A stretch of DNA of 64,000 nucleotides from Undaria pinnatifida (lineage: Eukaryota; Sar; Phaeophyceae; Laminariales; Alariaceae): NCBI GenBank assembly GCA_012845835.1, contig JABAKD010000002.1, forward strand, positions 11,258,120-11,322,119. The letters are read 5' to 3'. The notes under the pieces are model-generated. The model was not told the DNA's origin, searched no databases, and worked only from the letters and a program-made list of their open reading frames with translations. Both the position numbers and the translations under genes were made by a program. Shown here one piece after another: positions 1 through 9,799 of this stretch (its first letter is position 1; each line of letters starts with the position of its first letter).

Positions 1-65
1 CCTGCCCTGTGACCTCGGACTTCATTACGCGAGTTAACGTGACAACAACAACGAATACAGCAGTA
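1..65 (+). mobile_element. 3' end fragment of the window's LINE family
   Basis: The first 50 bases match the terminal segment of the non-LTR element at 27.2-28.7 kb (the stretch from CCTGTCCTGTGACC through GCGAGTTAAYGTGA) and are followed, as in the other copies, by an ACA/AAC-rich tail. The copy runs off the left edge of the window, so its 5' extent is unknown. Confidence 0.75.
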
Positions 66-148
66 GTACGTGGTCACAACACAGGCTCAAAATATCACGA
101 CATTCAGGACAGAACACCTAGTCACTAATCACGAGCGACCGCGAGTTT

Positions 149-232
149 CTAACTTGCACGGCTCCAGGAATAGGGAGGGACCCACCCCATTCCAGTTGCT
201 TCAAGCGTCCGCGGACCACCAATCCACACAAG
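149..232 (-). CDS. Tentative last exon of minus-strand gene X
   Basis: On the minus strand a pyrimidine-rich stretch ending TTGTCAG is followed by 27 codons (beginning LVWIGG, rich in Trp, Gly and Pro) and a TAG stop. Exon b upstream ends in phase 0 and this segment opens in phase 0, so the join is legal. No homology is recognised, and the support is only phase, acceptor and an in-frame stop. Another terminal exon left of the window is equally possible. Confidence 0.3.
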   Translation of the reverse strand, partial: LVWIGGPRTLEATGMGWVPPYSWSRAS

Positions 233-616
233 CTGACAAAAAATCTACTCAAGATTAGCTCCGGCTTACCAGCGTCCAGTATCATGGTATTTATATGATA
301 CCTATATTTTATCCTCCGGCTGATGGGGAAAAAGAAAGCGTACACTCGCCACACGTCCACGTATTTTCATATACGTCGCGCGTCAATTTAACTCAATCGC
401 ATTCGCAATCCAGCGCTAGATGGCGTATCCTTCAGTTCCCGTGGTAGCGATAGCGATGCGATAGCGATTACCGGCGGTCACCGAGAGCTGCAAGTATCAT
501 TCTGTGCGAATTCTTGGCAACGGGCCCCTAGCGACAGCGATACTATCTTCAAGCCAACCAGCAAGAAATATAAATGAACACGTACAAACGAGTACCAGAA
601 TAAAAGGTATTCTCAC

Positions 617-710
617 CTTGTAGAAGGTGGAGCCGTCTGTCCACATGCCTAGCGTGAAAGTCACATCCATTTCCACTCCGTCGTCCAAGCTCAAAGTCGA
701 CGTCGACCCA
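617..710 (-). CDS. Internal exon b of unrecognised minus-strand gene X
   Basis: Read on the minus strand, the acceptor CTGACAG is followed by 94 nt encoding a Ser/Thr/Asp-rich stretch (GSTSTLSLDDG, then VEMDVTFTLGMW, ending FYK) and the donor AAG|GTGAGA. It begins in phase 2 and completes the codon left open by exon a, and it ends in phase 0. The segment is preserved while three copies of its 5' part in the upstream intron (836-890, 1097-1152, 1245-1273) have decayed, which supports selection on this copy. The family is not recognised; the composition resembles an extracellular or secreted beta-rich domain, but that is only an impression. Confidence 0.6.
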
Positions 711-835
711 CTGTCAGACAAGACAGGCAGACCAGGTTAAATAAATTAGACAGAGAGATTAACACAAGTTCAACCAACACACGACGTATCGACTCGTATC
801 ATCTATCGTCCACATTTGGGACAAAGGTATAGCTG

Positions 836-1273
836 AAGTTCACATCCATTTCCACTCCGTAGTCCAAACCCAGCATCAACGTCGACCCTTTGCCAGACAA
901 GACAGATAGATCAGACAGGTAGATCACGCAGATAGATCAGACAGATAGATCACACAGATAGATCACACAGATAGATCACACAGATAGATCAGACAGATAG
1001 ATCAGAGAAGAAAATCTCCCTAAGACCAACGCAAGATTGATTAGCACACCAATAATGACATCTATGATATAAAGTCAACATTCGGGATAAAGGAATGGCG
1101 CGAAAGTGACATTCCGTTCCGATCCGTCGTCAAACTCAGTGTCGACATCCCACTGCCCGCTAAGATAGCTAGATCATACACACAGATCCGACAGACAGAT
1201 CACCACAAGATCAACAAAAGACAGATCATCACAAGGTCAAAACAAGATGGACACTCTACAGGATCGACGCCCA
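836..1273 (-). repeat. Three decayed echoes of exon b and its acceptor
   Basis: Three segments in the intron between exons a and b resemble the 3' splice junction of exon b plus 30-60 nt of exon. They lie at about 836-890 (closest; shares ATCCATTTCCACTCCG with the exon), 1097-1152, and 1245-1273 (junction only). Each keeps an AG at the position of the real acceptor. Spacing is irregular (180, 262 and 121 bp) and microsatellite DNA separates the copies. They are non-coding relics of tandem duplication, lying on the intron side only. Confidence 0.75.
894..1005. repeat. CAGATAGATCA-type microsatellite/minisatellite
   Basis: About eight near-perfect units of CACACAGATAGAT/GACAGATAGATCA follow one another. 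A degenerate form continues at 1165-1230. It lies in an intron of the minus-strand gene. Confidence 0.85.
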
Positions 1274-1354
1274 CTACCAGACAAGACAGACACTTCACCA
1301 AACGAACAACACAAGATCGACAAACGCACGATGTGTCTAATCTATCATCTACTG

Positions 1355-1555
1355 ACGTTTCGGCATGCTTCATTGGTCAACTCATGCACACGCAGATTTG
1401 CACCTGCTCCCGCTCGACACCCTGATTCCACCCATACCTCCCCCTCCCCCCGACCTGAGCCCTCCAAATTGACACCGGGTACATGATTGGCCGCCGGCAG
1501 GGTCTATCAAGCATGCACCGACCAAAATCGAAGGTCGGCCATTGCCAGCAAACAA
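1355..1555. repeat. Interspersed repeat family R2, copy 1
   Basis: A segment containing CCTGAGCCCTCCAA, GCCGCCGGCAGGG and CGACCAAAATCGA is repeated with about 75-80% identity at 26510-26640 and 37790-38030, including the flanking phrase CGGCATGYTTCATTGGTCAA in copies 1 and 3. It has no coding capacity. The family is unrecognised. Confidence 0.75.
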
Positions 1556-1601
1556 CACGTCGAGTGCCTGGTAAACGGTTAACTGGCCTCGGGCACCGTA
1601 C

Positions 1602-1789
1602 CTGTAACAACTGGCCGTAGAAGGGGTATCGACGTCCGCGCAATCGCTCGACGTCATGGTCAGGACCTCAAGCGTTCTCGATGACAAGGTCACGCCGCTC
1701 AGCTCGTACACCGTGCTACCGACCGCTATTACCGACGAGTCGCAGCTCGTCTCCAAAATTCCCATGTACTCGCCGCCGACCTTCGCAAT
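1602..1789 (-). CDS. Internal exon a of unrecognised minus-strand gene X
   Basis: On the minus strand a strong pyrimidine tract (TTCTTCTCTTGCTTGCTTCC) leads to an acceptor TATCAG, then 188 nt of open frame starting IAKVGGEYMGIL and ending TASCY plus two bases before the donor AG|GTACGG. The product has paired cysteines (SCDSS, SSDC, ASCY) and alternating hydrophobic stretches, consistent with an extracellular beta-rich domain, but no family is recognised. Its end phase (2) matches the start phase of exon b. Exons further upstream are not identified beyond the GTGG array. Confidence 0.6.
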
Positions 1790-1867
1790 CTGATACACAA
1801 CGGGAAGCAAGCAAGAGAAGAATGGATGAGCACGTCTGACTAAAAGTCTATTGGCCGTTAAGTTGAT

Positions 1868-2145
1868 CGGGCCGGTGGGTGGGTGGGTGGGTGGGTGGGT
1901 GGGTGGGTGGGTGGGTGAGTGGGTGGGTGGGTGGATGGGTGGATGGGTGGATGGGTGGGTGGGTGGATGGGTGGGTGGGTGGGTAGGTGGGTGGGTAGGT
2001 GGGTGGGTGGGTGGGTGGGTGGGTGGGTACGTGGGTGGGTACGTGGGTGGGTGAGTGGGTGGGTGGGTGGGTGGGTGGGTGGGTGGCTGGGTGGGTGGGT
2101 GGGTGGGTGAGTGGGTGGTGGGTGGGTGGTGGGGGTGCACGTGGG
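1868..2145. repeat. (GTGG)n / (GGGT)n tetranucleotide array
   Basis: About 280 bp of GTGGGTGG with scattered A, C or T substitutions. The open frames here (Gly-Val-Trp on +, His-Pro-Pro-Thr on -) are artefacts of the repeat. It is strongly G-rich on the + strand, so G-quadruplexes are possible. It sits just upstream (minus sense) of exon a. Confidence 0.95.
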
Positions 2146-2159
2146 TGGGTAAAACGTGA

Positions 2160-2614
2160 GGTATAGTTCATGGGTGTGTTTTCGTGCCTGTGGGAGATGG
2201 CCCTGTCATTTTGTTTTTTTATACGTACCACACTATTAATAGTGATATAACACAAAACTCCCCACACTAAGTTCACTGCTGTACTGCTGTTTGGTTCGTG
2301 GGCGGATGGCTTAGTCCGTGGGAGGGTACAATGTGTGGTATAATTCATGGGTGTGTTTTCGTGCCCGTTGGAGATGGCCTTGTTATTTTGTTTTAATACA
2401 AACAACAGCAGCAGCAATTTGTTTTCTCCGCTATACCGGCCAGCACTGGCTTACTTCAGGAGTACCACTAGCTTTCCATCGTGGGTGTGTTTTCGTACCT
2501 GTTGGCGATGGCCCTTTTATTTTGTTTTTAATACAAACAACATCAGCAGCAATCTGTTTTTTCCCGCTATACCGGCCGGCACTGGCATACTTCAGGAGTA
2601 CCACTAGCTTTCCA
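2160..2614 (+). repeat. Tandem repeat of about 135 bp, 2-3 copies
   Basis: Two adjacent copies (about 2345-2478 and 2479-2614) share GGGTGTGTTTTCGT, TTTTGTTTTAATACAAACAACA, CGCTATACCGGCC and TTCAGGAGTACCACTAGC. A partial third lies at 2160-2225. A diverged relative occurs at 16375-16630, ending GGGAGTACCACTATTAATAG. Confidence 0.85.
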
Positions 2615-3230
2615 TCACGGAACCAGATATGGTCTGACTTCCGGCGTGGGTTTTGCATTTTTCGCATACTTGGTGTCAGGGACTTGGTCTGACTGCTCTA
2701 ATTGACATTTGTGTGTTTTTCCTGCAGTTGTGGCAAATTTTTCCACTTAATAAACTAACGGAATTCGTCTCCCATCCTTCAGCGCTCTCGGCCATGTCAT
2801 GCCGTCCGAATCCTTCTCCGGATTCAGCTAAGGTTTGACTATTACCTTTGCCGATTGACCTTTCCTTACATATATTACGTTTCACCCACGGTTTGCTTTT
2901 CAACCGCGGTTTTCTTTCCATTTTCTTCTCGTCTATTTCTCGCCTATCCACAACACCTACTATACACAACCTCCTTATTTGCGGTTGGTTTCGTCATTTC
3001 AATCCCTTTATGCAGTGCACCAACACCTACCTTCACATATACCTGTGCGCAAAACCACTCCCGACAGAATCCACAATTTTTAATGGCATATGCTTCAAAT
3101 ACATGTAGCACCTCAACCTCGTTGTACCTCGTCCATTACCTTCCCCTTCTCTTATTCACGTCCTTTTTGCGCAACTATTATGGAGGGCGGGGCCGCCGCC
3201 AGGAGTGTTGCAACATGTTTCGAGTGTGAC
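2615..3230. other. Unassigned stretch
   Basis: Nothing supportable was seen: short T-rich and C-rich runs and frames that lack codon structure, splice sites or recognisable peptides. Confidence 0.6.
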
Positions 3231-3269
3231 TAGGAACGCACGCGGCTTACTTCAAGTATAAGGCATTCA

Positions 3270-3480
3270 AACCGGGCGGATCGGGTCGGCACAGGGCACG
3301 TCGGGTCAAGAGGTAATAGCGTGGTAATGAGGCCGTGTGCGTTCCAAGCCATGCTCGCAACATGTCGCAGGGCTTCCGGACCCGATCCACCCTGCCCCGA
3401 CCCGACCCGCGAGATGTGGAATTCACACCTCATGGGTCGGGTTGGGACAGGGCGGGTCGGGTCGGGTCAACAAGTCCCGA
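3270..3480. repeat. GGGTC/GACCC degenerate pentamer tracts, first block
   Basis: Runs of CGGGTCGGGTC and the complement CCGACCCGACC alternate with the duplicated phrase containing CTCGMAACRYGCACACGGC (about 3218-3245 and 3507-3525). The same pentamers recur at 4005-4235. Confidence 0.8.
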
Positions 3481-3719
3481 AACATGCTACCTGGTACGAG
3501 TATAGCTCGAAACGCACACGGCCGACTGCAAGCGCGAGACAGCTTTGTCTCATCACGACTCTACTACCGAAGTAGAACAATGGAGATTCCCTCGCTAGTG
3601 CGGTGCCGTGCCAGAAGACAATACAGTGGAGGGGGGCTCTCAGTAGTGCCGGTATGTGCCGACCCAACATACGGGCACTGTTGACGGCACCGTCACTGTT
3701 GGGAATGGGGTTACCATTA

Positions 3720-3815
3720 GCTAGTTACTATAGAGTTCAAGTCGTGCCAAGCGATTTGACCAGCACTATAGAAAGCAGTGACATCATTCAACCAGCACTA
3801 TGCCCCCACTGTACC
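3720..3815 (+). repeat. Interspersed repeat family R6, copy 1
   Basis: The phrase GTGCCAAGCGATTTGACC, AGCACTATAGAAAGCAGTGA and AACCAGCACTAT recurs at 17705-17775 and, in the opposite orientation, at about 36475-36610 (GTGAAATCGCTTGGCAC). A short partial copy lies at 3880-3910. It looks like a small non-autonomous element; ends are not resolved. Confidence 0.65.
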
Positions 3816-4004
3816 TAGACTAAAGGCGGACCCCGTACTATCCGCGGATGGTGTGGTACCATGCTCTTTAGGATGACGTCGTGGCAAGCGATTTCCACCG
3901 CACTAAACTAGGGACCCGCCCCAGGGGATATCGCACTAACGCGGAATCACAACTGCTGCGTAAGTCATACTCGTACATGTCTTCACACCTCCTGACCCGA
4001 CCCG

Positions 4005-4235
4005 CCATGTCCCGACCCGATCCACGGGTTGGGCCAAATCCCGCGGGTCGGGTCGGGTCGAGTCAGGTCGGGTCCGGTCCGGTCGGGTCGGGTCGTCGGA
4101 GGACCCGACCCGCGAAAAAATGAACTGCCGACATCCGATCCGACCCGACCCGACTCTTGAGATTTTGAAAACCTCCTGACTCGAACCGACTCGACCCAAC
4201 CCGACCCGACCCGACCCGACCCGCGGGGGTTTTGA
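4005..4235. repeat. GGGTC/GACCC pentamer tract, inverted halves
   Basis: GACCCGACCC is followed by GGGTCGGGTC and then CCCGACCCGACCC again, so the block contains large G-rich and C-rich halves able to pair. All frames through it are repeat artefacts. Confidence 0.85.
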
Positions 4236-4424
4236 CTCAACCCGTACCAGGCAAGACGATACACTTCCTGTCGAGGGTGGATTTTGACACAGATTTCCAT
4301 GACAACTGGAAGAACGCAAACGCCACCGGGTGCTACTGTAGGTACAAGCTTCCCCTTCGGGATGTGGATAGATGCGTTAGGCTGAACATCCTGGGGGAGT
4401 CGCAAGTCGAAAGTTGAAAGGGGA

Positions 4425-5050
4425 ACCACTCTTAAAAACTGCAGAAAAAAAAAAAGTCATCGCGCAAGTAGCCCGGCAAGTACCACCGACCACCTCGAAC
4501 GAGTTGATAGCTTTGTCTAAATAGGATGATACTGGAAAGGATAACACACACCCGAGGACAAATGTCCGACGGGAATTTCTCCAATACATTGGGAGCCACA
4601 CATGACGCAAAAGGTGGGTTCGGATTTTTTTTTTCTTTGTGAGATTCGAGATGTTTCCATATGAAATGTTGCCGTAGGCGCGCGCATGCATCGCTGGGCT
4701 TTAGAAACATCTCGCTGAGGTTCGAGATGGTCCCGCGGATCTTTCCGTAAGACGCATCGACAGGCTTTGGCAAGATTTCTTCGACATTCGAGATACGTCC
4801 ACAGCCGCATCCCTAGGCTTTGGGAATATCTTGTCAAGATTTTAGATATTTCCATAGTCGCATTGCTTTCTTAATACCAGGTACAGACTAAACTGTAAAC
4901 TCGTTTGGGTTGTTAATAGTCGGTGTTACTTGCCGGGTTACAGGGCGGTGGCTATTACATTTTCTTCGTGTTTTTTGCTAGAGTCTTGTCCCTCTTTTCA
5001 ACTAAAGGACACCCCCGGGACTTCAAGCCAACCACATCCCGAAAAGGAAC
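4425..5050. mobile_element. Repeat family R5 with inverted sub-ends
   Basis: Near 4467-4495 CCCGGCAAGTACCACCGAC and near 4910-4945 the inverse of CCCGGCAAGTAACACCGAC face each other about 450 bp apart, each near ACGAG. The right part also holds CACCCCCGGGACTTC and AACATCCC/ACATCCCGAA-type sequence. Related copies occur at 47700-47840 (+) and 52540-52680 (-). The inverted arrangement suggests a non-autonomous DNA element, but true ends and target duplications were not found. Confidence 0.5.
4600..4860. repeat. Degenerate 65-68 bp tandem repeat, four copies
   Basis: Each copy carries a TTTCCRTA-like start, GCATCG/GCATCC, a GGCTTTGG/GGCTTTAG core and ATTCGAGAT or ATTTTAGAT. Identity between neighbours is about 65-75%. 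It lies inside the R5 element. Confidence 0.7.
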
Positions 5051-5064
5051 CTTGTTGTGCGTGT

Positions 5065-5184
5065 GTTATATTACGGTACATCGTTACACCGGATGTTATA
5101 TTACGGTACATCGTTACACCGGATGTTATATTACGGTACATCGTTACACCGGATGTTATATTACGGTACATCGTTACACCGGAG
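5065..5184 (+). repeat. Perfect 30-bp tandem repeat, four copies
   Basis: Four head-to-tail copies of a 30-bp unit beginning GTTATATTACGGTACATCG differ only in the final base of the last copy. The unit length is a multiple of three, so frames stay open artificially. The lack of divergence implies very recent expansion. Confidence 0.98.
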
Positions 5185-5960
5185 CTAAGCACGTGTAAAC
5201 CCGGGACTTCAAGAGCAGTCAAGAAAATATATGCCCAAACCATTAAACAAAAAGTGACAAGATGACGATGTGATGATTGCAGCAGCAACAATAAGAAACA
5301 GCTCCGGCCACAGGGGACGTACGCGAACTACAGCAGCAGTGCTGCAACCGGCTACTGGCTACAATGCACAAACTGCGGACGTCTCCGGCACGTATGTATC
5401 TACTTTACATGTACCCAGCATGAAACTACCCGGAAGTACCATATTCTATAGTCGCAATGCTGCGCGCCACCACTGATCACCTGGGTATCCCGATATAAGA
5501 GTAACTCACGACGAGCCGGAACAGGCGCTCTAAACTCCACATTTCTCTTATCTGTACAGGTAAACATATCGCTTTTTAGCATGGCGGGACATGTCGATTG
5601 GACCTCTTTCGTGACCCCTTTAGAGCCCCGAACCCCTTCCTGCACTCATTCTGAGTATTTCGTCCGCATAAACGGGGCTCCAGTTGTAAAGGCGTTGAGT
5701 CCCGAATGATCTTATCTAGGGTGCTCTTAAATCGGGGTACCCACGGCAGTGTTGTTAGTTGAATGTTCAGATAACCCGAAAAGCGAGAAAATCAGTCGTA
5801 CGCCGCTCGACAGGGGTCCACCTATCCTCGCAAACGTACCCAGGGGTGAAAGACAATTAACCGCTTCTCCAACACGATCGAACGACGTAACTTGATTTAT
5901 TGCAGACCTATGCGTAGCTATGCACCTATCTATGCTATACCTGGTACCATGTACTTCTAA
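5185..5960. other. Unassigned stretch
   Basis: No coding, RNA or clear repeat signal was seen. A TACCTGGTA motif lies at 5938-5946, just before the LINE copy. Confidence 0.5.
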
Positions 5961-5961
5961 G

Positions 5962-6690
5962 TCTGGGTCTGGCCATCATCGTCTTGAAATTTGTGGGCCT
6001 TCCAATGGCCGTCACAAGATAGTGTAAGACCGCCCTGACTTCTTCGCCATGTTGCGTTCTCTCCCCAGTGCCATTGATGATGCACTTGATACTCTATGAG
6101 CCCAATGCCGTCTTTCGTCAGTTCCTAGGGTCTGCTAGTATGACATTTTTTTGTCTTTTCCTTTCCTTGCTTCCTCTTGTCTCGTCTTTTCTTGCTTTTC
6201 TTCTTTCTTTTCTTTCCTTTCCTTTCCTTTCCTTTTTCGTTTTTTCGCTTTCTTGTATCTTCTTTCCTTTCCTTTATCTTATCTTCTTTTCTTCGTTTCT
6301 TTTTCCCAATTGACTTGCATCTGTCGTGCGTATGCGTAGTGATAGGTACTACGTGCAATATATACGTGGTAGTCTTTCTTGGGTGGCAAGCGGTATAGTC
6401 GGTTTTTCCAGGCGCGAGTAGTGAGACGTATGCACAAGTATGGACCTGGCACATCGTAGGCTGACTTCCGATTTCACTTTTATATGTTTCTGGTGGAGGC
6501 ATGAATTGCGTCAGCTGTGATAAATGCGTGTACCACCTTTGGTTTGTTTGTGTTTTTCCCTGGGGTATTCCTCAGCTCCAGAGTGACTGGAGCCTGTCCT
6601 GTGACCACGGACTTGATTATGCGAGTTAATGTGAGAACAACGAGAACAACGAGACCAACAACAATAACGACAACAACAACAACAACAACT
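5962..6690 (+). mobile_element. 5'-truncated LINE copy (3' untranslated region only)
   Basis: This matches 27970-28690 over its whole length: GTCTGGGTCTGGCCATCATCG at the left, a long C/T tract (6145-6305), the phrase TACTACGTGCAATATATACG, the hairpin CTCCAGAGTGACTGGAG, and the end GCGAGTTAATGTGAGA followed by an AAC-rich tail. At 27.2 kb the same region follows a reverse-transcriptase ORF, so this is read as a 3' end left by 5' truncation. The copies differ in their left ends and share the right end. Confidence 0.8.
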
Positions 6691-6829
6691 CAGAAAAATC
6701 CTACAAAACAAATCGGATTGATAAATACGCATGCCACCGCCGAAAACCCGTGATACGGGGAGCCTTGTTGTTGTCGTTGTTGTCGTTGTCACCTTATATT
6801 ATAAAATTAAAATACACTCCAGCTGTGAG

Positions 6830-6880
6830 ATCGAAGATTTTGTCGAAACTCATCTTTGCAAGCTGTGTGTGATACTCCAA
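6830..6880 (+). repeat. Outlying copy of the 13.4-14.1 kb repeat
   Basis: CTCATCTTTGCAAGCTG preceded by a TCGA-AGATTTTGTCGA phrase matches the core of the repeat at 13385-14125. No other context is shared. Confidence 0.55.
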
Positions 6881-6941
6881 TCGAGCGTATTACGGGTTGT
6901 GTGTCCTCATCAAGGGTATGGGTAGGCGACTCCCCTTGCAA

Positions 6942-7439
6942 CTACAGTGTAGCTATCAGGGTCAACAGGGTGATGTTAGTATGTGCGCGGAAACTATAAA
7001 ACCCGCTTTTGAGGGGGACAAAATCTGACAGCTGTGGAAGGAAATGCATCAGTTTATCAAGTGAATCCTGTAAGTCGACTAACTGGTGAGGGGTGGGCGG
7101 AGTTTTTAAGGACTTGGGGGGGGGGCGAAAAAACCATGTCGCATAGATGTAGGGGTTTGCTATACGCGTGGTGCTAGGGCTAGGCGATGGTGCGGGTGGT
7201 GGAGAAGGAGGGGGCGTTGGGGGGGGGGGGGGGGGGGTTGGGGGGGGGGGTATCACCTTATATACATGTGATGCTTTCCTCTTGTGATGCTCAACATTCT
7301 GGGATGTGGTGATCGTTGCATCATATCCTACCGCGTTCGAGTCGTGTTGGCGGAAACGCTTTACGCGAAGCTGTTGGAAACGGAACAAAAATACGAAATA
7401 AACCAACTTCCAACTTTCATCTCGGCGAGGCGGTTTCAT
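6942..7439 (-). other. Open frame over a poly-G/poly-C tract, doubtful coding
   Basis: A 165-codon minus frame spans homopolymer G runs at about 7110-7125 and 7217-7250, which give a Pro-rich middle. The part before the Pro tract and the part after it (contains VDLQDSLDKLMHFLPQLSDF) are not low complexity, so a Pro-rich exon cannot be excluded. No family is recognised and the homopolymers may be mis-sized, which would break the frame. Confidence 0.2.
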
Positions 7440-7559
7440 GATTCGAGACCTGGTCAGTGGGTAGATGCTTTTTCTTCTTTTTCTTTTTGCCCCATCCCAT
7501 CTATATTATCTTTGCACTTCGTACTTTGTCCATGTCCAGCTCCCTCATAACTCAGAACC

Positions 7560-8365
7560 CGAGTCATTAGCAGACCCCCCCCTCCTCCGCCCCCGCCCGC
7601 GACGGTGGGCGCGCTCGTCTCTTATCGCGACAGCAGTTACGCATTTTCTTCCCTCGTTAACTCGCGTCAAATAGTGTATACACGCAGCAGGTACGGTATG
7701 CGGGAGTTAGACGACGTATACACAAAAAATCTGAAGCGCACGACCAGTTTCCTTCAAGTTACGGGTCTGAAACAAACCCCATAAAAACACGCTATCATAC
7801 GATGGCGGCAAATAGAGAAGAACCCGAAAAATACGCAATTTGCACTGAGACAATTCCAATCAGCTCAACAAACCACCACCACAAAAATGAAGATAAAATG
7901 ACAGCTCGGCTTTTGACGGTATATTTTACTACTATCAAAACAATTATTCCAATTCCATGTTTTTGTTCGTAACAAAAAAAGTCGATTATCTGGTCTTACT
8001 TATCTTCCGAAAAATTTTAAAACAGAGTTTTAAACAGGGGATACCACGGCGGTAAATGTTGATGGATGCCTGTGGTGTTGGTGTTGCTGTTGTTGGTGTT
8101 AGTGTTAGTGTTAGTGTTAGTGTTGGTGTTGATCTCACATTAGCTCATCGTCATAGCTACCGGCACGGTATCTGGTTTGCAAGTACCGGTACGTGTTGTC
8201 ATCAAAATTAAGTTCGGCGTAGATAGGTAGGCATTTCCTGTTCACAGGTCAACACTGCTTGCATTGCTTTGTGTTGAGCGATATTCTGGGAGTGGCATAC
8301 ATACCCAGGTGTGGAGGTATGGACGAACCACAACGCCACCCGCACCATCATCGCATATATCGAGT
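7560..8365. other. Unassigned AT-rich stretch with GTTAGT microsatellite
   Basis: No gene signal. A short array of GTTGTT/GTTAGT hexamers lies at about 8080-8130. Confidence 0.6.
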
Positions 8366-8605
8366 ATTGAGACGTATGCACCAGTATGGACCTGGCACAT
8401 CATAGGCTGACTCCCGATTTCACTTTCATATGTTTCTGGTGGAGGCATGAATTGCGTCATTGACTCAGCTGTGATATATGCGTGTACCACCTTTGGTTTG
8501 TTTGTGTTTTTCCCTGGGGTATTCCTCAGCTCCAGAGTGACTGGAGCCTGTCCTGTGACCACGAACTTGATTATGCGAGTTAATGTGAGAATAACAACAA
8601 TATGA
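8365..8605 (+). mobile_element. 5'-truncated LINE copy
   Basis: It starts near GAGACGTATGCACCAGTATGG and runs through CATATGTTTCTGGTGGAGGC and the CTCCAGAGTGACTGGAG hairpin to GTTAATGTGAGAATAACAAC. It has the same 3' end as the other copies but begins about 480 bp further in than the copies at 5962 and 27970. Confidence 0.8.
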
Positions 8606-8826
8606 CATAAGCAGCAGAGAAGCAGCTAGTGAGTCAACGCCGCTCTCAACGCACTGCAACGCGACGCAAGACGATAAGCAACAGGCGCTTGTGTGCGACA
8701 ATGGTGTCGTCATTACCTCACAAAAAAAACGTATATGATCCGTGGTATAATACTGCTGTTTTGGGTTCTTTTTACTTCGACTTCCACCTTTCGCTAGGCT
8801 GAGCCTCGTCCGGCTTTCGCCGAAAA

Positions 8827-9336
8827 AGCCGAAAAAGGCCGATTTTCTTACTTTTTTATTCAAAAAACAGGGGGAAGCGTAGAGAGCCGATATCATTTCG
8901 ATTTAAAGACGATTTCTAGGGTACGGAGCTCGTTTTCACCGCCGGAAGCCGGGTTTGAATACTAACAAAAACAAATCTTGCTCGCCCATTCTATAATAAC
9001 GCCCATAGATTACATGGAAACCCTGTTTCAGAGCCCTACACCACATTAACTCAGCACAACAGCAGTATGTACGCAAAAGCCGAAAAAGGCCGATTTGCTT
9101 ACTTTTTTAATCAAAAAACAGGGGGAAGCGTAGAGAGCCGATATCATTTCGATTCAAAGACGATTTCTAGGGTACGGAGCTTGTTTTCACCGCCGGAAGC
9201 CGGGTTTGAATACTAATGAAAACAAATCTTGCTCGCCCATTCTGTAATAACGCCCATAGATTACATGGAAACCCTGTTTTAGAGCCCTACAGCACATTAA
9301 CTCAGCACAACAGCAGTATGTAGTATGTACGCACAT
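8827..9336 (+). repeat. 251-bp tandem duplication
   Basis: Copies 8827-9077 and 9078-9336 are nearly identical (a few substitutions; the second has an 8-bp extension, GTATGTAG, near its end). Both contain AACAGGGGGAAGCGTAGAG, CGCCGGAAGCCGGGTTTG and ACTCAGCACAACAGCAG. High identity means a recent event. Confidence 0.95.
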
Positions 9337-9439
9337 TGTAGCTCCTGCAGCATCATCAGCTGTACAGCAGTGCCCACACACGCACACCAACCGGCAACAA
9401 TACCGGAAACGCTTTTTCGTGAGTCGACCGTTTTGTTTC

Positions 9440-9660
9440 GTTTTGTTTTCCGAGCCGAGGTTGCCGCGCGCCGAGCCGAAACGAGCCGAAAACCGTCGTA
9501 TCTGCGTTTTTTCTGAGCCGAAATTGTCACCGGCCGAGCCGAAAAGAACCGATATCCGTATTTTAGGTATTTTTCAATTTCGGCAGAAATTCGGCCGAGC
9601 CGAATTTTACTTTTTAAAGCCGAAATAACTGGAAAAAGGGAGCCGGACAAGGCTCAGCCT
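9440..9660 (+). repeat. Degenerate GAGCCGAAA repeat
   Basis: Many irregularly spaced GAGCCGA(A/G)A words, also seen at 8800-8850 (AGCCGAAAAAGGCC). It connects to the 251-bp duplication and probably belongs to the same larger element. Confidence 0.6.
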
Positions 9661-9799
9661 ACATTTCGCCCGGGCAGAAAAAAGCGCGACTCTTGGTTTG
9701 CTGCCTCTGCCGTTCATCTTACAAAAATGCACCAGGAAATACAATAGGTGGCCCTTTTTAAGGTACCCCGCGATAAATATCGGTACTACAGCTGTATAT

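Noticed and set aside
1851..2140. Long frames encoding Gly-Val-Trp or His-Pro-Pro-Thr repeats
   Set aside because: They follow only from the GTGG tetranucleotide array; several frames on both strands are open together.
3270..4235. Telomere-like repeat (GGGTC)n
   Set aside because: The units are degenerate, internal and inverted in blocks; nothing else suggests a chromosome end.
5065..5184. CRISPR-like array of 30-bp repeats
   Set aside because: The units are directly adjacent with no spacers, and the DNA is eukaryotic.
6517..6660. Short ORF shared by LINE 3' copies (…[20 protein letters not shown]…)
   Set aside because: The frame differs between copies by small indels and its start varies. 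Sequence similarity comes from the repeat, not from coding constraint.
7200..7260. Biological significance of long poly-G
   Set aside because: Homopolymer length is unreliable in many assemblies; without raw reads nothing can be concluded.
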